A stretch of DNA of 64,000 bases, from contig NZ_JWMA01000036.1 of the NCBI RefSeq assembly GCF_000812465.1, positions 62,001 to 126,000 on the forward strand, read 5' to 3'. A program made the position numbers and the translations under genes. Origin of the DNA: Cupriavidus sp. IDO (GTDB lineage: Bacteria; Pseudomonadota; Gammaproteobacteria; Burkholderiales; Burkholderiaceae). Below, one piece after another: positions 18,174 through 26,530 of this stretch. The stretch's first letter is position 1, and the number at the start of each line of letters is the position of its first letter. The notes beneath the pieces were generated by a model. The model saw only the letters and a list, made by a program, of their open reading frames with translations. It did not search any database and was not told where the DNA came from.

Positions 18174-19802
18174 ATGCTACGTCTAAGTGAAGTCAAACTC
18201 CCGCTCGACCATACCGAAAGCGACCTGGATGCCGTCGTGCGCGCCAGCCTGGCGCAGATCGGCGTCCAGGGCGACGGCCTGATCGGCTATACCGTTTTCC
18301 GCCGCGCCCACGATGCGCGCAAGCGCTCGGATATCAAGCTGACCTACATCATCGATATCGAGGTCAGCGACGAGGCCGCGGCGATCAAACGGATGGCGGG
18401 CAAGCCCAACTGGAGCGTGACGCCCGACATGACGTACCACTTCGTCGCGCGCGCGCCGGAGGGCGGCGTGCACCCGCGCCCGGTAGTGATCGGCATGGGA
18501 CCGTGCGGGCTGCTGGCCGGGCTGCTCCTGGCGCAGATGGGCTTTCGCCCGATCATCCTGGAGCGCGGCAAGGAAGTCCGCGAGCGCACCAGGGACACCT
18601 TCGGGCTGTGGCGCAAGAGCGAGCTGAACCCCGAATCGAATGTGCAGTTCGGCGAAGGCGGCGCGGGCACCTTCTCGGACGGCAAGCTGTACAGCCAGAT
18701 AAAGGACCCGAAGCATTACGGCCGCAAGGTGCTCGATGAATTCGTGCGCGCCGGCGCGCCGGAAGACATCCTCTACAAGGCGCGCCCGCATATCGGCACG
18801 TTCCGCCTGGTGAGCATGGTGGAGAAGATGCGGGCCGAGATCTTCGCGCTGGGTGGCGAGGTCCGCTTCGAAACGCGCGTGGACGACATCGATATCGAGA
18901 ACGGCAAGGTGCGCGGCCTGAAGCTGTCCAACGGCGAATACCTGGAGTGCGACCACGTCATCATGGCGGTGGGCCACAGCGCGCGCGACACCTTCAGGAT
19001 GCTGCACGACCGCGGGGTGTTCATGGAGGCCAAGCCGTTCTCGCTGGGCTTTCGCATCGAGCATCCGCAGGGCCTGATCAACCGCAGCCGCTTCGGCAAG
19101 TTTGCCGGCAACAAGCTGTTGGGCGCGGCCGACTACAAGGTGGTGCATCACTGCAGCAACGGCCGTTCCGTCTACAGCTTCTGCATGTGCCCGGGCGGCA
19201 CGGTGGTGGCGGCGGCGTCGGAGCCGGGCCGGGTGGTGACCAACGGCATGAGCCAGTACAAGCGGGCCGAGCGCAATGCCAATGCGGGCATCGTGGTGGG
19301 TATCACGCCGGAAGACTATCCGGGCGGACCGCTGGCCGGCATTGAATTCCAGCGGCATTGGGAAGAGCGCGCGTTTGAGCTGGGTGGACGCAACTACTGC
19401 GCGCCGGGCCAGCTGGTGGGCGATTTCATCGCTGGCCGGCCTTCGACGGCGCTTGGCTCCGTCGAGCCCTCGTACAAGCCGGGCGTGACGCCGACCGACC
19501 TCAGCACGTCGCTGCCCGACTACGTGATCGAAGCCATTCGCGAAGCACTGCCGGAAATCGACAAGAAGCTGCCAGGCTTCGCGATGCACGATGCCGTGCT
19601 GACGGGCGTGGAGACACGTACGTCGTCGCCGCTGCGCATCCGCCGCAACAATGACGACTACCAGAGCATCAACGTGCAGGGCCTGTATCCGGCGGGCGAG
19701 GGCGCGGGCTATGCCGGCGGCATCTATTCCGCCGCGATCGATGGCATCGAAGTGGCCGAAGCGGTGGCGCTGAGCATCGTCAACGGCCAGCGCGGTGCTT
19801 AA
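18174..19802 (+). CDS. FAD-dependent dehydrogenase (COG2509-type)
   Basis: A 542-residue flavoprotein. An N-terminal region of about 100 residues (MLRLSEVKLPLDHTESDLDA start) precedes the FAD Rossmann motif VIGMGPCGLLAGLLLAQMGF at about residues 107-126; the GEGGAGTFSDGKLYSQIKDP and LYPAGEGAGYAGGIYSAAID segments complete the nucleotide-binding fold. This family is widespread but its substrate is not established. The ATG at 18174 is chosen over a GTG 12 codons earlier. It ends in a TAA that overlaps the stop codon of the converging flavoprotein. Confidence 0.88.
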   Translation: MLRLSEVKLPLDHTESDLDAVVRASLAQIGVQGDGLIGYTVFRRAHDARKRSDIKLTYIIDIEVSDEAAAIKRMAGKPNWSVTPDMTYHFVARAPEGGVHPRPVVIGMGPCGLLAGLLLAQMGFRPIILERGKEVRERTRDTFGLWRKSELNPESNVQFGEGGAGTFSDGKLYSQIKDPKHYGRKVLDEFVRAGAPEDILYKARPHIGTFRLVSMVEKMRAEIFALGGEVRFETRVDDIDIENGKVRGLKLSNGEYLECDHVIMAVGHSARDTFRMLHDRGVFMEAKPFSLGFRIEHPQGLINRSRFGKFAGNKLLGAADYKVVHHCSNGRSVYSFCMCPGGTVVAAASEPGRVVTNGMSQYKRAERNANAGIVVGITPEDYPGGPLAGIEFQRHWEERAFELGGRNYCAPGQLVGDFIAGRPSTALGSVEPSYKPGVTPTDLSTSLPDYVIEAIREALPEIDKKLPGFAMHDAVLTGVETRTSSPLRIRRNNDDYQSINVQGLYPAGEGAGYAGGIYSAAIDGIEVAEAVALSIVNGQRGA

Positions 19803-21091
19803 ACTCCGCTGAGGTAGGCCGCCGCGCCGAGGCCGGCGGTCCGCCCACTGGCGAAGCAGGCGGTCAGCAGATAGCCGCCGGTGGGGGCTTCCCAGTCGAG
19901 CATCTCGCCGGCGCAGAACACGCCGGGCAATGCCGACAGCATCAGGCTTTCGTTCATCGCTTCAAAGCGGATGCCCCCGGCGCTGCTGATCACTTCGTCG
20001 ATCGGCCGCGCGCGCAGCAGTCGCAACGGCAGTGCCTTGATAGCGGCGGCCAGCGTGACAGGGTCGTGCATCGCATCCTTCGACAAGCATTCGCGCAGCA
20101 GTCCCGCCTTGACGCCGGTAATGCCCAATCGGCTCTGCAAATGGCTGGACAAAGAGCGGGCACCGCGCGGACGCATCACCTCCGCGTTGACGTGCCCTGC
20201 GCTCTGGCCTGGCAGCAGATCAAGCCTGATCACGGCCTCGCCGTCACGCTCGACCAGGTCGCGCATCGGGGCCGACAAGGCATAGACCAGGCTGCCTTCG
20301 ATGCCGCCGGCACTGATGACGAATTCCCCCTGCCGATAGTGTTCCTGGCCGCCGCAGTCGGTTATCGCGATAGCGACCGGCTTGACCGGTTCGCCGGCAA
20401 AGCGCTCGGCAAATACCTCGCTCCATGCCACGTCGAAGCCGCAGTTGGCCGGCCTGAGCGGCGCGATATCGACGCCGCGCGCCGCCAGCAGCGGGACCCA
20501 TGCTCCATCCGATCCGAGCCGGGCCCAGCTTCCGCCGCCGAGCGCGAGGACCACGGCATTGGCCTCGACGCTGACATCGCCCTGCGGCGTGGCAAAGCGC
20601 AGCGTATGACGGTTGTTGCCATCGACAGCGCCAGCCTCCCATCCCAGCCAGCGATGCCGCATATGGAACCGCACGCCCGCTTCGCGCAGGCGGTGCAGCC
20701 ATGCGCGCAGCATCGGCGCGGCCTTCATGTCGGTCGGGAAGACCCGGCCGGAGCTGCCGACAAAGGTTTCGATGCCAAGACCGTGCACCCAGTCGCGCAA
20801 CGCCTGCGCGCCAAAGCCGGCCAGCATCGGCGCAATCTCTTGCGCGCGCTCGCCGTAGCGGCCGAGGAAAGCGGGCCCGGCTTCCGAGTGCGTCAGGTTC
20901 ATGCCGCCCTTGCCAGCCATCAGGAACTTGCGGCCGACCGAGGGCATGGCATCGTAGACCGCAACCCTGGTGCCGCGCGCCGCCAGCACCTCCGCCGCCA
21001 TCAGCCCGGCCGGACCGCCGCCGATCACGGCGACTTCGATGCTGGACGAGTGGGTGGCGGGCGTGGTTTGAGAGGTTTCAGCTGATGGCAT
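19799..21091 (-). CDS. HI0933-like flavoprotein (TIGR03862 type)
   Basis: A 430-residue FAD protein: Rossmann motif VAVIGGGPAGLMAAEVLAAR near residue 20, then VGRKFLMAGKGGMNLTHSE, the HI0933/BaiN-family signature, and C-terminal PTGGYLLTACFASGRTAG. The family is of uncertain function; some relatives are nucleoside-linked or ring-reducing oxidoreductases. The start at 21091 (MPSAETSQTTPATHSS) leaves a short Ser/Thr linker; 14 further codons upstream are open but proline-rich and unlike the family. It converges on the other flavoprotein gene with a 4-nt overlap. Confidence 0.88.
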   Translation of the reverse strand: MPSAETSQTTPATHSSSIEVAVIGGGPAGLMAAEVLAARGTRVAVYDAMPSVGRKFLMAGKGGMNLTHSEAGPAFLGRYGERAQEIAPMLAGFGAQALRDWVHGLGIETFVGSSGRVFPTDMKAAPMLRAWLHRLREAGVRFHMRHRWLGWEAGAVDGNNRHTLRFATPQGDVSVEANAVVLALGGGSWARLGSDGAWVPLLAARGVDIAPLRPANCGFDVAWSEVFAERFAGEPVKPVAIAITDCGGQEHYRQGEFVISAGGIEGSLVYALSAPMRDLVERDGEAVIRLDLLPGQSAGHVNAEVMRPRGARSLSSHLQSRLGITGVKAGLLRECLSKDAMHDPVTLAAAIKALPLRLLRARPIDEVISSAGGIRFEAMNESLMLSALPGVFCAGEMLDWEAPTGGYLLTACFASGRTAGLGAAAYLSGV

Positions 21092-21213
21092 CGGGGGGCG
21101 AGGAAATGGGGGAGTCGGGCGGTGCGGACACACGTCAGGCCAACGGCCGCTTCCGCCGCGGATTATAGAGCCTGCGCCGGGGCTAAAATGACGGTTTCCT
21201 CCGCATCGCCGCC

Positions 21214-21789
21214 ATGTCTTCAGTCACCAGCCCCGCCGACGCCGTAATCGCCGCCACCCGCCACTGGCTGGAGCGCGCCGTGATCGGGCTCAACCTCTGC
21301 CCGTTTGCGAAAAGCGTGTATGTGAAGGAACAGGTCCGCTATGTGGTCAGTACGGCGACCGAAGCGCCGGACGTGCTGGATGACCTCGAGCGCGAACTGA
21401 AGCTGCTGGCCGACGCCGATCCGGCCCAGATCGACACTACGCTGCTGATCGTGCCGGACGCGCTGGCCGATTTCATCGACTACAACGACCTGCTGTACTT
21501 TGCCGAGCGCCTGCTCGGGAGCCTGCGCCTGGAAGGCACGCTGCAGATCGCCAGCTTCCATCCGCAGTACCAGTTCAGCGGCACTGAGCCGGACGATATC
21601 GAGAACTACACCAACCGCGCCCCGTATCCGATCCTGCACCTGCTGCGGGAAGACAGCATCGCGCGCGCGGCGGCTGCGTTTCCCGATGCGGCGGACATCT
21701 ACGAGCGCAACCAGGAAACCATGCGGCGCCTCGGCCATGAAGGCTGGCGCCGCTGGATGGCTGGCAAGGGCGACGACGCGGAACAGTAA
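21214..21789 (+). CDS. DUF1415 family protein
   Basis: A 191-residue protein of the DUF1415 family, common in beta- and gammaproteobacteria. Diagnostic segments are LNLCPFAKSVYVKEQVRYVV, QIASFHPQYQFSGTEPDDIE and NRAPYPILHLLREDSIARA. The conserved Cys-Pro-Phe-Ala and Phe-His-Pro-x-Tyr residues look catalytic or ligand-binding, but no activity has been assigned. It is divergent from the HI0933-like gene by about 120 nt and converges on a methyltransferase gene. Confidence 0.88.
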   Translation: MSSVTSPADAVIAATRHWLERAVIGLNLCPFAKSVYVKEQVRYVVSTATEAPDVLDDLERELKLLADADPAQIDTTLLIVPDALADFIDYNDLLYFAERLLGSLRLEGTLQIASFHPQYQFSGTEPDDIENYTNRAPYPILHLLREDSIARAAAAFPDAADIYERNQETMRRLGHEGWRRWMAGKGDDAEQ

Positions 21790-21807
21790 ACCCGGAGCCG
21801 GCGTTGC

Positions 21808-22638
21808 TCAGGGCGTGGCGAAGAACCGCTCACGCATCTCTTCAAGCCCAAGCGTACCCAGCACGCTCTCCAGCCGCTCCGTCGGGCGACGGCGCGGCAG
21901 GTCCTTGAACTGCGCGATGATCAGTTCGTTCTTCATCGAGTGTTCCCATCCGACCAGTTCAGTCACGCTGACCTGATAGCCGTGCGCCTCCAGTTGCAGG
22001 CAGCGCAGCACGTTGGTCACCTGGCTGCCGAATTCGCGCGTGTGCAGCGGATGGCGCCAGATCTCGGTCAGCGGGTTGCCCGCCAGCAGCTTGCCCTTGT
22101 TCTTGCGCAGCACGCTGGCGACCTCGGCCTGGCAGCACGGCACCAGTACGATGTGCCGGGCCTGCTTGGCCAGCGCAAAGCGGATCGCATCGTCGGTCGC
22201 CGTATTGCACGCATGCAGGGCAGTGACCACGTCTACCGTGGCAGGCAGCTCGGGCGACGTGATGGAGTCCGCCACCGACAGGTTCAGGAAAGACATGCCG
22301 GGGAATTCCAGCCGCGCCGCCAGGGCCTGCGAGGTCTTCACCAGTTCTTCGCGCGTCTCGATGCCGAAAATGTGCGAGTCGTCCTGCAGTGTCTTGAAAA
22401 ACAGGTCGTACAGGATGAAGCCCAGATAGGACTTGCCGGCGCCGTGGTCCACCAGCGTGACGCGGCCGCGCTCGGCCTTGATTTCCTGCAACAGCGGTTC
22501 GATGAACTGGAACAGGTGGTAGACCTGCTTGAGCTTGCGCCGGCTGTCCTGGTTCATCTTGCCGTCGCGCGTCAGGATGTGGAGTTCCTTGAGCAGCTCG
22601 ATCGACTGGCCGGGGCGGATTTCGTGGGTATTTGGCAT
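21808..22638 (-). CDS. Class I SAM-dependent methyltransferase
   Basis: A 276-residue soluble protein. After an N-terminal helical region, the SAM-binding motif I is VTLVDHGAGKSYLGFILYDL (about residues 63-82), motif II falls at HIFGIETREELV and a DVVTALHACNTATDDAI segment corresponds to motif IV; the LHACNTATD string marks a COG0500-type subfamily seen in RNA or small-molecule methyltransferases. A CC pair (VPCCQAEV) is also conserved in that group. The substrate is unknown. Confidence 0.8.
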   Translation of the reverse strand: MPNTHEIRPGQSIELLKELHILTRDGKMNQDSRRKLKQVYHLFQFIEPLLQEIKAERGRVTLVDHGAGKSYLGFILYDLFFKTLQDDSHIFGIETREELVKTSQALAARLEFPGMSFLNLSVADSITSPELPATVDVVTALHACNTATDDAIRFALAKQARHIVLVPCCQAEVASVLRKNKGKLLAGNPLTEIWRHPLHTREFGSQVTNVLRCLQLEAHGYQVSVTELVGWEHSMKNELIIAQFKDLPRRRPTERLESVLGTLGLEEMRERFFATP

Positions 22639-22974
22639 GACTGCGGGGGGAATGGCGGGGGCGCGGAGCGCGCCGGACCCCGACAGTTTACCGAAAACTC
22701 TCCATGACCCCGGCCGCGGGCACGCTTCTGCGGCGCAATCCAGGGGCCGGCCAGCCCGACGCCCCGCTACAGGAGGGTTTGGTCCTCCTCAAGTTCTTGG
22801 CCCCGTTGCCGTAGGTAATAGATCGACAACAAGCAGAAGTGCCGGCGGCGTTACAGCCGTGACAAACGTAACGGATGCCCAGGGCATCCATGGCGATTGC
22901 TCCGCAAAAGCTGCCGCAGGCCAGGTGCCGCGGCAGTTGCCGGCACCATGGCATACGAGAAGTTCGGGGGACTC
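22639..22974. other. 336-bp intergenic region upstream of fapA-like gene
   Basis: Contains two short hairpins on the rightward leader: AGGAGG / CCTCCT with a 7-nt loop at 22771-22789 and GGATGCC-CAG-GGCATCC at 22873-22889. The first hides an anti-Shine-Dalgarno-like sequence but lies about 190 nt before the start codon. No known riboswitch class was recognised. No convincing ORF is present. Confidence 0.45.
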
Positions 22975-24588
22975 ATGGATCACGAGTCGGGTTTGCGCCT
23001 GGAGCTCAGCGAGCCAGGCGAGCAGGTGCGTGCGCGCTACGTACCGGAAGCGGGACGGCTACCGCCGGATCACGCCAGCCTGAATGCGTGCCTGGCCAGC
23101 CATGGCTGGGCCGGCGCCCGGCTGGACCAGGCCGCAGTCAGGCAGTTTCTCAGCCAGTGCCAGCACACCGATCACGAGATCGACGCCAATATCGGCGCGC
23201 TGATCGACGGCGCGTTCGAGCTCGATATCACCGCCGACGGCCTCGCCGTGCGGCTGACGCTGTTTCCCCCGGAGGGCGGCCGCCCGGTGAGCGCGGACGA
23301 GATCCGGCGCGCCGTTGCCGAGCGCGGCGTCGTCGCGCAGGTGCAGACGCTCGCGCTGGACGCCGCCCTGGACCAGGGCGCTTGCGAGTACCAGGTGATC
23401 GCGGCCGGCGTCGCTCCCAGGCAGGGCCAGGCGGCACGCTTCATCAACCTGCTAGAGCCGCGCAAGCCGACGCAGGCCGAAGATGAAGCCGCGCGCATGG
23501 ATTTGCGTGATCTTGGCAGTCTCCTGCTGGTCAGCCCCGGCACGCCGCTGATGCGGCGCGAGCCCGCGGTGGCAGGCAGCGATGGCATCGATGTCTTCGG
23601 CAAGCCACTGGCGGCGGATCCGGTCGACGACTATCCCTTCGCAGAGGGACTGACCGGTGCCGCGGCGGATCCCGATGATCCGGACCTGCTGGTTGCCGTG
23701 ATCGCAGGCTCGCCCGTGGTCGGCGTGCATGGTATCGCCGTGAGCCCCGTCGTGCAGGTCGAGTCGGTCGACCTGCATTCTGGCAATGTCGCATTCGATG
23801 GCACGCTGCGCGTGTCTGGCGATGTCCGCACCGGCATGTCGGTGCGCGTCAGCGGCGACGTCGTGGTGGAAGGCACGATCGAAGCGGCCACAATCGAGGC
23901 CGGCGGCAACGTCGTCGTCAAGGGCGGCATCATCGGCAAGACCGAAACCGGTCGCAGCGACGGCACCATCAGCCGCGCCAGCGTGCGCTGCAAGGGCTCG
24001 GTGCAGGCACGCTTCATCGAAAACGCCGTGGTCGAAGCCGGCACCGAAGTGAACGTGGAAAGCGGCATCCGCCAGAGCGACGTGGCGGCGGGCGCGCGCA
24101 TTGCCGTGGGCGGGAAAAGCGGGCAGGGCAGCATCAGCGGCGGCCGCACCCGCGCCCTGCTGGGGGTGAGCGCAGCGGTACTGGGCGCGCCGGCAGGAAG
24201 TGCCACCAGCGTCCAGGTCGGCCTGAATCCGTATGCCGATGCACAGCGCGCCGCACTCGAAGCCGATCGCCGCCGCATGCTCGAAGAACAGGCGAAGGTG
24301 AAGCAGCTGGTCGATTTCTTCACCAAGCACCCCGAAAAGGCAGTCGGCGACCTGCGCGAAAAAGCCCGGGCCACGCTGTTCAAGTCTTCGCGGGATCTCT
24401 TCGAGCTCGAAACGCGCCTCAACGAACTCAGCCAGCAGATGCAGCCCGCTGCGGGCGCCGTCATCGAAGCCGGCCGCCGCATCCACGGCGGCGTCACGCT
24501 GCAGGTCGGCAACCGCGTGCTGAAGGTGATGGAAGATAAACCGGGCGGCCAGATTCGCCTTGTCGACGATCGCATCACAGTGAGCTGA
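22975..24588 (+). CDS. FapA (DUF342) family protein
   Basis: A 537-residue DUF342/FapA-family protein. Residues about 60-200 form the N-terminal FapA domain; the middle is a right-handed parallel beta-helix seen as repeated short turns (SGDVRTGMSVRVSGDVVVEG, then IEAGGNVVVKGGIIG); a coiled coil follows (AALEADRRRMLEEQAKVKQL, near 425-480) and ends in a beta-rich tail. The family is annotated flagellar assembly protein A, and some members bind signalling partners, but no flagellar gene is near. ATG 22975 has GGGGGA just upstream; an in-frame ATG at 22948 is an alternative. Confidence 0.85.
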   Translation: MDHESGLRLELSEPGEQVRARYVPEAGRLPPDHASLNACLASHGWAGARLDQAAVRQFLSQCQHTDHEIDANIGALIDGAFELDITADGLAVRLTLFPPEGGRPVSADEIRRAVAERGVVAQVQTLALDAALDQGACEYQVIAAGVAPRQGQAARFINLLEPRKPTQAEDEAARMDLRDLGSLLLVSPGTPLMRREPAVAGSDGIDVFGKPLAADPVDDYPFAEGLTGAAADPDDPDLLVAVIAGSPVVGVHGIAVSPVVQVESVDLHSGNVAFDGTLRVSGDVRTGMSVRVSGDVVVEGTIEAATIEAGGNVVVKGGIIGKTETGRSDGTISRASVRCKGSVQARFIENAVVEAGTEVNVESGIRQSDVAAGARIAVGGKSGQGSISGGRTRALLGVSAAVLGAPAGSATSVQVGLNPYADAQRAALEADRRRMLEEQAKVKQLVDFFTKHPEKAVGDLREKARATLFKSSRDLFELETRLNELSQQMQPAAGAVIEAGRRIHGGVTLQVGNRVLKVMEDKPGGQIRLVDDRITVS

Positions 24589-24619
24589 TCGGGACGTGGC
24601 GCTGCGGCGTCGAATTTGT

Positions 24620-24786
24620 ACTATCCTGAAACTGTGTCCTGGGGTGCCGCAGGATCGGCGATGGGATAGCTAGTGTTGGGCAGTGAATGCGGAAGCGGAA
24701 CAGCAATCCGTGAAAGCGTTACATGGAACCGACTCACGTGGCACTGGATTGCGGAAGGCCAGCCTTGAAGGCTGGCCTTTCTGTTT
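24620..24786 (+). ncRNA. Candidate structured small RNA with intrinsic terminator
   Basis: The gene-free stretch after the FapA gene folds by eye into three elements. CTATCC (24621-24626) pairs with GGATAG (24664-24669) and encloses TCCTG (24637-24641)/CAGGA (24650-24654). GCAATCC (24703-24709) pairs with GGATTGC (24746-24752) and encloses GTGA/TCAC. A 10-bp terminator stem AAGGCCAGCC/GGCTGGCCTT (24755-24779) with a T-rich tail closes it. It resembles no RNA family I recognise. It could instead be the 3' UTR of the fapA-like mRNA. A promoter was not found with confidence. Confidence 0.5.
24755..24786 (+). terminator. Strong intrinsic terminator
   Basis: 10-bp stem AAGGCCAGCC / GGCTGGCCTT around TTGAA, followed by TCTGTTT. 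It ends the candidate small RNA or the fapA-like transcript. Confidence 0.88.
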
Positions 24787-24847
24787 CTGCCCGCTGTCCG
24801 CGGATCGACCTACACTGAAGGTGCAACCACTTCCCAAGGAGGTTGCT

Positions 24848-25006
24848 ATGGTTGCCACCCTCACCGTAGCTCTGCTACTGATCATCGGCCTCGCGCTCTG
24901 TGCCGTGCTTGTCATCTGGACACTGCGCGAGAAGAACCCGACGCTGCTGTCGGCTCAGGAACAGTCAGTACGCAACTGGTTCGATCATCTGATTCACCGG
25001 CACTAG
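24848..25006 (+). CDS. Small single-pass membrane protein, 52 residues
   Basis: Starts at ATG 24848 with an excellent AAGGAGG Shine-Dalgarno at 24836-24842, and is closed by its own terminator; this supports a real small gene. Residues 3-25 form one hydrophobic transmembrane helix (VATLTVALLLIIGLALCAVL), followed by a short charged cytosolic or periplasmic tail (REKNPTLLSAQEQSVRNW). No family was recognised. The same frame stays open 55 codons upstream, but that part overlaps the terminator hairpin and is not coding-like. Confidence 0.75.
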   Translation: MVATLTVALLLIIGLALCAVLVIWTLREKNPTLLSAQEQSVRNWFDHLIHRH

Positions 25007-25040
25007 AGATTGGCCCCGATCCTGGGCAGTGCCGGTCTGG

Positions 25041-25067
25041 AAGCCCGCCGGAAGGCGGGCTTTGTTT
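25041..25067 (+). terminator. Terminator after the 52-residue protein
   Basis: 9-bp stem AAGCCCGCC / GGCGGGCTT with a GGAA loop, followed by TGTTT. Confidence 0.88.
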
Positions 25068-25090
25068 GCTCATGCGGGAGGGGCGGGCAA

Positions 25091-25124
25091 CAAAAAACCC
25101 GGAGCGCCTTGAGCTGTCCGGGTT
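25091..25124 (-). terminator. Terminator after tRNA-Thr
   Basis: Stem AACCCGGA / TCCGGGTT (25096-25124) read leftward is followed by six T residues. It closes the tRNA-Thr transcript. Confidence 0.85.
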
Positions 25125-25160
25125 TGCGTGGGCAATGCTGCGATTGCCATGGAATTCTTT

Positions 25161-25236
25161 TGGTGCCGAAGAGAGGAATCGAACCCCCGACCTTCTCATT
25201 ACGAATGAGCTGCTCTACCGACTGAGCTACTTCGGC
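25161..25236 (-). tRNA. tRNA-Thr (anticodon CGT)
   Basis: A 76-nt cloverleaf read leftward: 5' GCCGAAG pairs with CTTCGGC at the 3' side, the anticodon loop TTCGTAA gives anticodon CGT (25201-25203 on the complement), the T-arm GGGGGTTCGATTCCTC is intact and CCA is encoded at 25161-25163. The anticodon arm closely follows E. coli tRNA-Thr(CGU). A terminator lies 37 nt downstream. Confidence 0.96.
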
Positions 25237-25341
25237 AACATGTTCCGGTGAACTGGAACAGCCCGCAATAATAACAGCGTTTTTTCGCCGTGGGAAGCTT
25301 TTGTGTCGTGCCGGCCATGCCGGTGTGGGCGGCCTTCAAAG

Positions 25342-25371
25342 AAAAACGGGGCACCGCAGTGGCGCCCCGTT
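25342..25371 (-). terminator. Terminator after fbp
   Basis: 8-bp stem AACGGGGC / GCCCCGTT with an 11-nt loop; leftward it runs into TTTTTC. Confidence 0.82.
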
Positions 25372-25392
25372 CTCTTCAGCCGAAGTCCTCCC

Positions 25393-26412
25393 TCAGGCGC
25401 CCTTGGCGGTTTCTTCCTGGTGGTAGCGGGTGACGCGCTCGACCTCGTTCTTCGAGCCCAGGATCACCGAAACGCGCTGGTGCAGCTTTTCGGGCTGCAC
25501 GTCCAGGATGCGTTCGTGGCCGTTGGTGGCGGCGCCGCCAGCCTGCTCGACGAGCATGGCCATCGGGTTGGCTTCGTACATCAGGCGCAGCTTGCCGGGT
25601 TTCCCCGGCTCGCGCTTGTCCCACGGGTACATGAAGATGCCGCCGCGCGTGAGGATGCGATGTACGTCGGCGACCATCGAGGCGACCCAGCGCATGTTGA
25701 AGTTCTTGCCGCGCGGGCCTTCTTCGCCGGCCAGGCATTCGTCGATGTAGCGGCGCACGGGCGGGGCCCAGTGGCGCATGTTGGACATATTGATGGCGAA
25801 TTCCTTGGTGTCTTCGGGAATCTGCACATCGGACTGCGTGAGCACGAAGCTGCCGGCCTCGCGGTCGAGGGTGAACACGTGCACGCCGTTGCCGACGGTC
25901 AGCACCAGCGTGGTCTGCGGGCCGTACACGGCGTAGCCGGCGGCGACCTGGTGGGTGCCGGGCTGCATGAAGTCGGCCTCGGTCACGGTCTGGCCGGGCT
26001 TGGGCATGTGCAGCACCGAGAAGATAGTGCCGATCGACACGTTGACGTCGATGTTGGACGAGCCGTCGAGCGGGTCGAACATCAGCAGGTATTCGCCCTT
26101 CGGATAGCGGTTGGGAATCTCGTAGAACGATTCCATCTCTTCCGAGGCCATGGCGGCGAGGTGGCCGCCCCATTCGTTGGCGTCGAGCAGGACTTCGTTG
26201 GCGATCACGTCCAGCTTCTGCTGGGTTTCGCCCTGCACATTGCCGGTGCCTGCCGAGCCAAGCACGCCGGCCAGGGCGCCCTTGTTGACGGAGTTGGAAA
26301 TGGCCTTGCAGGCGCGCGCCACCACTTCGATCAGCAACCGCAGTTCAGGCTGGATCGTATTGTGTTTGCGCTGCTCCTCGACCAGGTAGCGGGTGAGGCT
26401 GATGCGGGTCAT
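25393..26412 (-). CDS. fbp: Fructose-1,6-bisphosphatase class 1
   Basis: Hydrolyses fructose 1,6-bisphosphate to fructose 6-phosphate in gluconeogenesis (and the Calvin cycle in autotrophic relatives, where other copies are usual). The 339-residue product has the metal-binding signature [13 protein letters not shown] near residue 112, and GGIFMYPWD plus [18 protein letters not shown] in the C-terminal half with the substrate-binding residues. Length and motifs fit class I. It is transcribed with, but 118 nt downstream of, pepN and has its own terminator. Confidence 0.96.
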   Translation of the reverse strand: MTRISLTRYLVEEQRKHNTIQPELRLLIEVVARACKAISNSVNKGALAGVLGSAGTGNVQGETQQKLDVIANEVLLDANEWGGHLAAMASEEMESFYEIPNRYPKGEYLLMFDPLDGSSNIDVNVSIGTIFSVLHMPKPGQTVTEADFMQPGTHQVAAGYAVYGPQTTLVLTVGNGVHVFTLDREAGSFVLTQSDVQIPEDTKEFAINMSNMRHWAPPVRRYIDECLAGEEGPRGKNFNMRWVASMVADVHRILTRGGIFMYPWDKREPGKPGKLRLMYEANPMAMLVEQAGGAATNGHERILDVQPEKLHQRVSVILGSKNEVERVTRYHQEETAKGA

Positions 26413-26530
26413 GATGGTTCTCCTTGGATGGCCGCAATTCTACATGCCTGGCAGGCCGGGCCGCGCTGGCGGCGTGCCCGGACGTGGCCGGGGGGCGAAA
26501 GTGCGGGCGGCGTTCCCGTCCTCCGTGCGC

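Noticed and set aside
17971-18186. 71-residue ORF upstream of the FAD dehydrogenase
   Set aside because: Overlaps the start of the next gene in another frame and has no family-like sequence; treated as non-coding.
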